This document shows, one piece after another, positions 23,561 through 28,606 of a DNA stretch of 28,606 nucleotides; the stretch's first letter is position 1, and the number at the start of each line of letters is the position of its first letter. Where the stretch lies: positions 1 through 28,606 of the forward strand of contig CANDJN010000030.1 of the NCBI GenBank assembly GCA_947385085.1. Direction: 5' to 3'. Under the pieces are notes generated by a model, which did not search any database, was not told the DNA's origin, and saw only the letters and a program-made list of their open reading frames with translations. A program made the position numbers and the translations under genes. This stretch comes from an uncultured Erysipelotrichaceae bacterium. Lineage in GTDB: Bacteria; Bacillota_I; Bacilli_A; Erysipelotrichales; Erysipelotrichaceae.

Positions 23561-24511
23561 TCACTCCTTTGTATCTGAAATCTTTATCCGCGGATCCAAC
23601 ATGCCATATAGCAAGTCCACAATCAAGGTGGAGAGTACGAGCAATACACCGTAAAATACTGTTGTCCCAGCGGTCAGTAAAACATCGTTTTCAGTAATAG
23701 CGATGACAAAATATTTACCCATGCCGGGGATAGAGAAGACCTGTTCCACCACAAATGTGCCGGTTAACACCGTAGCCGCAAGCGGTCCTAATATCGTTAT
23801 GATTGGCATAATGGCATTGCGCAGTGCATGCTTAAATAGAATCGTACGCGCGGACAAGCCTTTTGCCTTAGCCGTTCTGATGTAATCGGAATGCAAAACA
23901 TCTAACATACTCGTTCTCATAAGCCGGGAAATCGTTGCTAATGGTCCCAGACTCAAAGCGATCGCAGGCAGAATCTTGTGCATTTCACTTGACCACCCGG
24001 CAATCGGAAAGATTTGCTTATCTGCGCCTAACAGCTGATTGAGTTTTAATGCCACAAAATATTGAAGCAGTGCCGCAACGATAAAGCTGGGAATCGAAAC
24101 ACCGATAACTGCAGTTCCCATAGCGAAAGTGTCACCCTTCTTACCGCGGTGCAAAGCGGCATAAGAGCCGATCAGCACACCGCCAATCACCGCGATCAAT
24201 AGTGAACGAATACCCAAATCAAAGGAAGCAGGAAAGGATTCTGCGATGATCTTCGTCACTGGACGCGCATACTTGGTAGACATTCCCAGATTGCCGCAAA
24301 AGATATTCCCAATATAAATTAACAGCTGTTCAGGAATAGAGCGATTCAATCCATACTGTTCCCGCAAAGCCATTTTTGTCGCTTCACTCATCGCTTTGCC
24401 GTTCGCAAAAGGATCACCCGGCGCCGCATGAATCATAAAGAACGTAATGATGATCAACACCAAAATGGTTAAAAACGCATAACCAAGCCGTTTTATCACA
24501 TATCTCAGCAT
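23561..24511 (-). CDS. oppB: Oligopeptide ABC transporter permease OppB
   Basis: Membrane permease partner of OppC, 316 residues, typical for DppB/OppB. The first helix is at 9-29 (RLGYAFLTILVLIIITFFMI) and is followed by HAAPGDPF, the usual OppB N-terminal signature. The EAA loop YIRTAKAKGLSARTILFKH contacts the ATPase, and the motif VVEQVFSIPGMGKYF lies near the C-terminus. An AAGGG site lies nine bases before ATG 24511. It follows oppA after a hairpin that may reduce read-through, a common way to make more binding protein than permease. Confidence 0.95.
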   Translation of the reverse strand: MLRYVIKRLGYAFLTILVLIIITFFMIHAAPGDPFANGKAMSEATKMALREQYGLNRSIPEQLLIYIGNIFCGNLGMSTKYARPVTKIIAESFPASFDLGIRSLLIAVIGGVLIGSYAALHRGKKGDTFAMGTAVIGVSIPSFIVAALLQYFVALKLNQLLGADKQIFPIAGWSSEMHKILPAIALSLGPLATISRLMRTSMLDVLHSDYIRTAKAKGLSARTILFKHALRNAIMPIITILGPLAATVLTGTFVVEQVFSIPGMGKYFVIAITENDVLLTAGTTVFYGVLLVLSTLIVDLLYGMLDPRIKISDTKE

Positions 24512-24543
24512 TCAGTCACACCCTTTCCCTCCTATTGCGATAC

Positions 24544-24575
24544 AAAATAAGGCTATACTGCACGATATAGCCTTA
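24544..24575 (-). terminator. Intercistronic hairpin between oppA and oppB
   Basis: On the minus strand TAAGGCTATA and TATAGCCTTA form a perfect 10-base-pair stem with an eight-base loop and only four T residues. It fits a leaky terminator or an mRNA-stabilising stem. Confidence 0.75.
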
Positions 24576-24599
24576 CCCCCACCCTACAATTGTTATATC

Positions 24600-26423
24600 C
24601 TATTTAGCGACAGAGCTCGTTTCCGCAAACCGCAAGTCAATATCGCGGAAGGCGCTGCGTCCCACGCCTTTTAATCGTTCACTGGTCACATAGTTTCTAG
24701 TGCTGTAGTTGATGATACCGGCCGGCATATCCTCCGCAATGATCTTCTCTGCTTCAATTAACATCGCTTCACGTTTTGCAGGATCGCTTTCTTTAAAGGC
24801 ACCGGTAATGAGTGCATCATATTCCGGGTTGGAATATTTACCTTGATTATTTCCACCATCGGTTAGCCATAAATCCAAATATGTCATTGGATCGTTGTAA
24901 TCTAACGACCATCTGGCTAGTACCACATCAAACTGTTGCGTATCCATGCGCTCTAATCTTGTCTTGAATTCCACCTGATCGATTTCCACATCAACGCCAA
25001 GATTAACACGCCACTGTTCCTGGAAGAAAGCATACATCTTTAACGCACTATCACCGACATCACCTAGCAAAACAGGCTTAAAATCCGCTAAGCTCATACC
25101 TTCTTCTTTCAAGCCTTCCTCCAGCATCGCTTTGATGTCGGTAAAGTCCTTATTAGAACGATCGTACAGCTCTCCGACCTTCTCATAAAATTCTCCGTTT
25201 TGAACCGCCGGTGTTGTAAATGACTGTCCTGCTTTGGAATCATCCAATATCACAGTATCAATATAAGTTTGTACATCAATTCCCAATGTCATCGCTTTAC
25301 GCACTTTACGGTTGTTAAAGGGTTTCTTAGTCGTATTAAACTGGAAATACCAGTTACCGCCATCATCGAAGGCATATGTCGTTTTGCCTTCCTCTGCATA
25401 TCGTCGATACTGTTCGCCATTCAATCCAACCATATCCAGATCTCCGTTTTCAAATGCGTTCAATGCCGCTGCGCTATCCTGAATCATTTTGAACTCAATC
25501 TTGTTCAGTTTCACCTTGTCTTTATCATAATAGTTTTCGTTCTTTTCCAGCACGATAGAGTCCTCATGGGTCCAAGCCGCAATGGTAAATGCACCATTGC
25601 AGGCAATCTTATCAGCATCCTGTCCATATCCCTTTAATCCGCCATATTCTTCATACAATTTCTCATTGAGTGGTAAAAAGCTATAGAATGCCATTAAATC
25701 CGGTATGTAAGGATAAGGTCCTGTATAGGTCACCTCAAATGTGTAATCATCAAGTGCCTTCCAGCCTTTATTGGCATAGGCTGCTTCGATCGCCTTTTCC
25801 TGTTCCTTTGCCTCTGCGTCGCTTTGGGCACAGGCTTCATACTGCGGATCGCCGTATTCATCTACTTTGTTTTTATCTTGATCCGCAATCGGATGATTTT
25901 CACCATCGACATAATAGCCGCTTTCTTCATCCCATTTGGCATTTGCGAGATCTTTCTCATCTGCGATTATCGGGCAGATATCAATGGAGGTCGCTGCCAT
26001 GACCGCTTCGGCACCTTCCACATAAGCAGCCCAAGTGCTGGCATAGCCGGAACCATTCGAGGTACGGAATAATTCATCGAACGCAAACTCGAAATCATGT
26101 GCCGTTACCGGATCGCCATTATTCCATTTTGCATCCTTGCGCAGCTTCCAAGTATAGGTATTCCCATTCACTTCCCAAGACTGTGCGATACCTGGCACTG
26201 CCTGATCATTTTCATCCAATGTCGTCAATCCGACAACGAGATGACGCAGCACTGTCCCTGAGGCAATATCAGTGGTTAAAAATGATGTCATCTGTGGTGG
26301 CTCGGATGCCAGATTCACAGCGACTTCACCATCAGCACCTGCAGAAGACCCGCATCCCGATAGCAGCGTTAAGCCCATCATAAGGGATAAGGCTAATTTC
26401 CCTGCCGCAATCTTCTTCATCAT
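24600..26423 (-). CDS. oppA: Oligopeptide ABC transporter substrate-binding lipoprotein OppA
   Basis: Extracellular peptide-binding protein of the SBP_bac_5 family. A lipoprotein signal (MMKKIAAGKLALSLMMGLTL) ends in the lipobox LSGC, with Cys24 as the lipidated residue. The domain begins with VNLASEPPQMTSFLT and has the family motif TYTWKLRKDAKWNNGDPVTAHDFEF (partly) and the later RKAMTLGID and LARWSLDYNDPMTYLDLW segments. At 607 residues it is longer than usual (about 540), partly through an acidic insertion near residues 145-219. ATG 26423 and ATG 26420 are both possible (AGGAGG site five or eight bases upstream). It is the first gene of oppA-oppB-oppC-oppD. Confidence 0.95.
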   Translation of the reverse strand: MMKKIAAGKLALSLMMGLTLLSGCGSSAGADGEVAVNLASEPPQMTSFLTTDIASGTVLRHLVVGLTTLDENDQAVPGIAQSWEVNGNTYTWKLRKDAKWNNGDPVTAHDFEFAFDELFRTSNGSGYASTWAAYVEGAEAVMAATSIDICPIIADEKDLANAKWDEESGYYVDGENHPIADQDKNKVDEYGDPQYEACAQSDAEAKEQEKAIEAAYANKGWKALDDYTFEVTYTGPYPYIPDLMAFYSFLPLNEKLYEEYGGLKGYGQDADKIACNGAFTIAAWTHEDSIVLEKNENYYDKDKVKLNKIEFKMIQDSAAALNAFENGDLDMVGLNGEQYRRYAEEGKTTYAFDDGGNWYFQFNTTKKPFNNRKVRKAMTLGIDVQTYIDTVILDDSKAGQSFTTPAVQNGEFYEKVGELYDRSNKDFTDIKAMLEEGLKEEGMSLADFKPVLLGDVGDSALKMYAFFQEQWRVNLGVDVEIDQVEFKTRLERMDTQQFDVVLARWSLDYNDPMTYLDLWLTDGGNNQGKYSNPEYDALITGAFKESDPAKREAMLIEAEKIIAEDMPAGIINYSTRNYVTSERLKGVGRSAFRDIDLRFAETSSVAK

Positions 26424-26471
26424 GGATCCCTCCTCTTTTTTCCTAATTTTTTCCTTTTTATTTACCTAATT

Positions 26472-26500
26472 ATTTTATCATCATTTATTCATGAAGTCCA
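26472..26500 (-). promoter_or_regulatory. Candidate promoter of the opp operon
   Basis: Minus-strand TGGACT (26495-26500), 17-base spacer and TAAAAT (26472-26477) with an upstream TG (TGATAAAAT), about 49 bases before oppA. Confidence 0.45.
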
Positions 26501-26775
26501 CACGCATACCGTTACGTGACAAACCTCAAAATGATGCGGTTTTTGCGATAAATGTATTTTATTATGAAATAATTGGTAACTTACAGTAATCTTATTTATG
26601 CGCTTGTCTGACGGCGTCCCCTTCGTAGCCCTATATTGTGTTTTCCGACGAATACTGCCTTTTTTCGACATAGGATAGAAGCATGAGAAGTCTGCGCATT
26701 TCCTAGACAATCAAAAGCATTGATCATTAAAATAACCATATGTAAGCTGTTTTCTATTCACTGTCGTTAGCTTAG
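26501..26775. other. Intergenic stretch without a recognised gene
   Basis: Lies between the opp promoter and the antiporter terminator. One minus-strand frame of 73 codons (26489-26710) has no ribosome site, no recognisable motif and an odd composition, so I do not call it. I see no RNA gene or repeat. It could hold regulatory sites for opp that I cannot identify. Confidence 0.4.
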
Positions 26776-26820
26776 AAAAAAACCGTTGTGAATGAATCAA
26801 TTTCATACAACAGCGGTTTT
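26776..26820 (-). terminator. Rho-independent terminator of the antiporter gene
   Basis: On the minus strand AAAACCG-CTG-TTGT and ACAACGGTTTT form an 11-base-pair stem with a three-base bulge and a 17-base loop, ending in seven T residues. Confidence 0.75.
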
Positions 26821-26849
26821 ATGACAATAAACCATTGGGCCTCTATCGC

Positions 26850-28028
26850 TTAGCCAGCCAGCGCTTCCTTATTGTATAAGATTTTTAATAGCACCGGTGT
26901 CAGAATGGAGGAACAAAGAATCAAAATAATTACAGCAGTAAAAATGATCGGATCAACCAGTCCGGCCGTCAGACCTTTGCTGGCGACAACCAGTGCAACC
27001 TCTCCTCTTGTCATCATGCCTATGCCGATTTTCAAACTGTCATTCCAGCCGAATCCACCGCCCTTTGCGGCAAGTCCGCAGCCGACGACTTTTGACAACA
27101 GAGCCACTAATACAAAACTGATGCAGAATAACAAAAAGCTGCTGTCGAGGCCGGCAAAGCTTGTTTTCAAGCCAATGCTGGCGAAAAATATCGGAGAGAA
27201 AAACAAGTAACCACCCACGACCATCTTTGATTCAATGTACTTGGCGTCCTTTAAGCTACAAAGAATCAGGCCGGCAAGATAAGCTCCGGTAATATCGGCA
27301 ATTTCAAAATAATGCTCAGCGATAAAAGCCATGCCAAAGCACAAGGCGAGGCTGAATACACTTTCACGATGGGTTCGCTCATGTCTGCCGAAATAATACT
27401 CCGCTGCCTTATAGATAAGAATGCCTGCAACGATCGCAAACACAAAGAATAGCAATGTCTTGACAAGAACCGTGCCGATAGAGCCTTTTCCCGTGCTCAT
27501 TCCCAGCACTCCTGTAAGAACAATGACGCCGATGACGTCATCAATCACCGCCGCGCCAATCAATGCCGTTCCAACCTTCGTACTTACTTTCTTCATTTCC
27601 TGTAATACATTGGCAGTAATGGACACACTGGTCGCAGTCATGATAACACCGATAAAGACTGCCTTGTAAAAGCTTTCTGTTCCAACCGCTCCCATGCCAT
27701 AGAATGCACCATACAAAAAGGTACCGCAAACCAAGGGAACAAATACACCGCAGCAGGCAAGCAGAAATGCGATGGGTCCGACTTTAATTAATTGCTTGAG
27801 ATTCGTTCCCAGTCCGGTGGAAAACATTAACAGAACAACGCCTATTTCAGACATATCTGCCAGAAAGTCAGTTGGCTGAACCCAGCCAAGCAAGCAGGGA
27901 CCGATAAGCAAGCCTGCTAAAATTTCGCCGACAACCTGAGGTATTTTTATTTTTTTCATAGCCAATCCGACTGCTTTCGTAGAAAGCACCAGTAATGCCA
28001 GATCCTTAAAAATCATATACGTTTCCAT
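26850..28028 (-). CDS. Cation:proton antiporter, CPA2 family
   Basis: Membrane exchanger of monovalent cations against protons. It is a 392-residue protein that is nearly all membrane helices (about 12), as in the Na_H_Exchanger family. The early segment IPQVVGEILAGLLIGPCLLG (about 29-48) is characteristic, followed by VLLMFSTGLGTNLKQL. The crossover/active-site region has TATSVSITANVLQEM and the ion-binding acidic pair D163-D164 in VIDDVIGVIVL. The GMMTRGEVALVVASKGL segment in the C-terminal half is also typical. It lacks the RCK/TrkA-N domain of KefC-type proteins. I start at ATG 28028, six bases after AAGG; the ATG at 28034 touches the ribosome site. It is monocistronic with its own terminator. 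Whether it moves Na+ or K+ cannot be told. Confidence 0.93.
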   Translation of the reverse strand: METYMIFKDLALLVLSTKAVGLAMKKIKIPQVVGEILAGLLIGPCLLGWVQPTDFLADMSEIGVVLLMFSTGLGTNLKQLIKVGPIAFLLACCGVFVPLVCGTFLYGAFYGMGAVGTESFYKAVFIGVIMTATSVSITANVLQEMKKVSTKVGTALIGAAVIDDVIGVIVLTGVLGMSTGKGSIGTVLVKTLLFFVFAIVAGILIYKAAEYYFGRHERTHRESVFSLALCFGMAFIAEHYFEIADITGAYLAGLILCSLKDAKYIESKMVVGGYLFFSPIFFASIGLKTSFAGLDSSFLLFCISFVLVALLSKVVGCGLAAKGGGFGWNDSLKIGIGMMTRGEVALVVASKGLTAGLVDPIIFTAVIILILCSSILTPVLLKILYNKEALAG

Positions 28029-28141
28029 TCTCATCCTTCTTTCATCATAACAAAAGATTGGCAGATGCCTACCATTCTTTATTCATTTTATATTGCCTGT
28101 ATGGATTTTTACATTACATTGCGCATTCATAACACTTGTAT

Positions 28142-28170
28142 AATATAATCAGATTGTAATGTTTTAACAA
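28142..28170 (-). promoter_or_regulatory. Candidate promoter of the antiporter
   Basis: Minus-strand TTGTTA (28165-28170), 17-base spacer and TATATT (28142-28147), giving a leader of about 105 bases before the coding start. Confidence 0.45.
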
Positions 28171-28252
28171 TCCGTCATGCAATATTCCTATTGAAAAGCT
28201 TACTCCTCTGCCTTCTGTGTCAATCCTCCTTTTCTTATCTGAAACTGTCACC

Positions 28253-28414
28253 TCATCCTTTACCTATTTTCTTATCACTTTTTTTATTTAAGTCGTGATA
28301 ATTGCCAATTTGAATCGCCATCGCAAGAAACCATCCGACCGCAATCAGAAACCATATCACTTTTGATACCTTGTTATGGTTATCGCAGCATTCATGATTC
28401 CGATACTGCTGCAT
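28253..28414 (-). CDS. Possible small membrane protein, 53 residues
   Basis: A minus-strand frame encodes a polar, Cys-Cys and His containing N-terminus (MQQYRNHECCDNHNK), one convincing membrane helix (VIWFLIAVGWFLAMAIQI, about 19-36) and a lysine-rich tail. A good promoter lies about 70 bases upstream. The weak point is the lack of a ribosome site before ATG 28414. A competing start at 28452 (MKKFTFASM) is in another frame and stops after 31 codons, so this may be a frameshifted gene. The family is not recognised. The remaining bases between 28171 and 28252, and beyond 28516, show nothing I can support. Confidence 0.35.
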   Translation of the reverse strand: MQQYRNHECCDNHNKVSKVIWFLIAVGWFLAMAIQIGNYHDLNKKSDKKIGKG

Positions 28415-28486
28415 ATTCTACATAACATACTCGCAAAAGTGAATTTCTTCATGCTTTCATTTCCTAACCCGGGCATTTCGACGTTA

Positions 28487-28516
28487 ATTATACATCAAGG
28501 TGAACCGATACGGCAA
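28487..28516 (-). promoter_or_regulatory. Promoter upstream of the small ORF
   Basis: Minus-strand TTGCCG (28511-28516), 18-base spacer and consensus TATAAT preceded by TG (TGTATAAT; -10 at 28487-28492). Confidence 0.5.
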
Positions 28517-28606
28517 GTCTGTAATGGGAATCCGCTAAAACGTAAACATAAGGGTAAAGTGAAAAAGTAAATTCCACAACAGTAGGAAAATGTTGAAATA
28601 AGTTTT

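Noticed and set aside
26489..26710. 73-codon frame upstream of oppA
   Set aside because: No ribosome site, no motif and it covers the likely opp promoter.

Overview
The window looks like chromosomal DNA of a low-to-moderate G+C Bacillota (Firmicutes). The main evidence is the cluster rsmG-noc-parA-parB, where both a Noc-type and a Spo0J-type ParB flank ParA. Strong AGGAGG-type ribosome sites, sigma-A promoters (TTGACA/TATAAT type) and tRNA genes with encoded CCA ends agree with this. My best guess is an Erysipelotrichia-like gut anaerobe, but that is an inference. In related genomes the rsmG-noc-parA-parB genes lie beside oriC and point away from it. Here they point left, so the origin probably lies to the right, and most genes in the window would then be on the leading strand.

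Layout. 1-2.8 kb: the 5' part of a large secreted surface protein with cadherin-like repeats (it runs off the left edge), preceded on the same strand by an ECF sigma factor with a fused transmembrane segment. 2.8-4.2 kb: a gene relic, a SEC-C-tagged methionine aminopeptidase and tRNA-Ser(CGA). 4.2-6.9 kb: an intact HTH/ATPase-like/PD-(D/E)XK-like protein and the decayed remains of a second ATPase of the DUF4143 type. 7.1-12.6 kb: glycogen and sugar-nucleotide genes (galU, glgP, glgB). 12.6-15.0 kb: a small membrane protein and a type IV toxin-antitoxin locus whose antitoxin (AbiEi) is intact while the toxin (AbiEii) carries stops and a frameshift. 15.0-17.2 kb: tRNA-Leu(CAG), a patatin-like phospholipase, an orphan tRNA-Ile/tRNA-Ala pair and a cell-wall amidase. 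17.3-20.5 kb: the parB, parA, noc and rsmG group. 20.7-21.4 kb: an orphan LytTR regulator with a degenerate receiver domain. 21.5-26.4 kb: an oligopeptide ABC transporter operon oppABCD with no oppF. 26.8-28.6 kb: a CPA2-type cation/proton antiporter and a weakly supported small membrane ORF.

How the parts work together. The origin-proximal cluster handles chromosome partitioning, division-site control and ribosome modification. glgB and glgP build and degrade branched glucan, and galU makes UDP-glucose, probably for envelope polymers. The Opp system imports peptides. The decayed genes (ATPase, AbiEii, the relic near 3.0 kb) are accessory loci that sit in intergenic gaps next to tRNAs or housekeeping genes.

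I did not find a clear-cut new multi-gene system. The most unusual items are the membrane-fused ECF sigma factor beside the surface protein, the toxin-dead AbiE locus with a likely operator over its -10 region, the Noc-type protein without the N-terminal membrane-targeting extension, the pseudo-receiver LytTR protein whose promoter lies inside the opp terminator, and the OppF-less opp operon.
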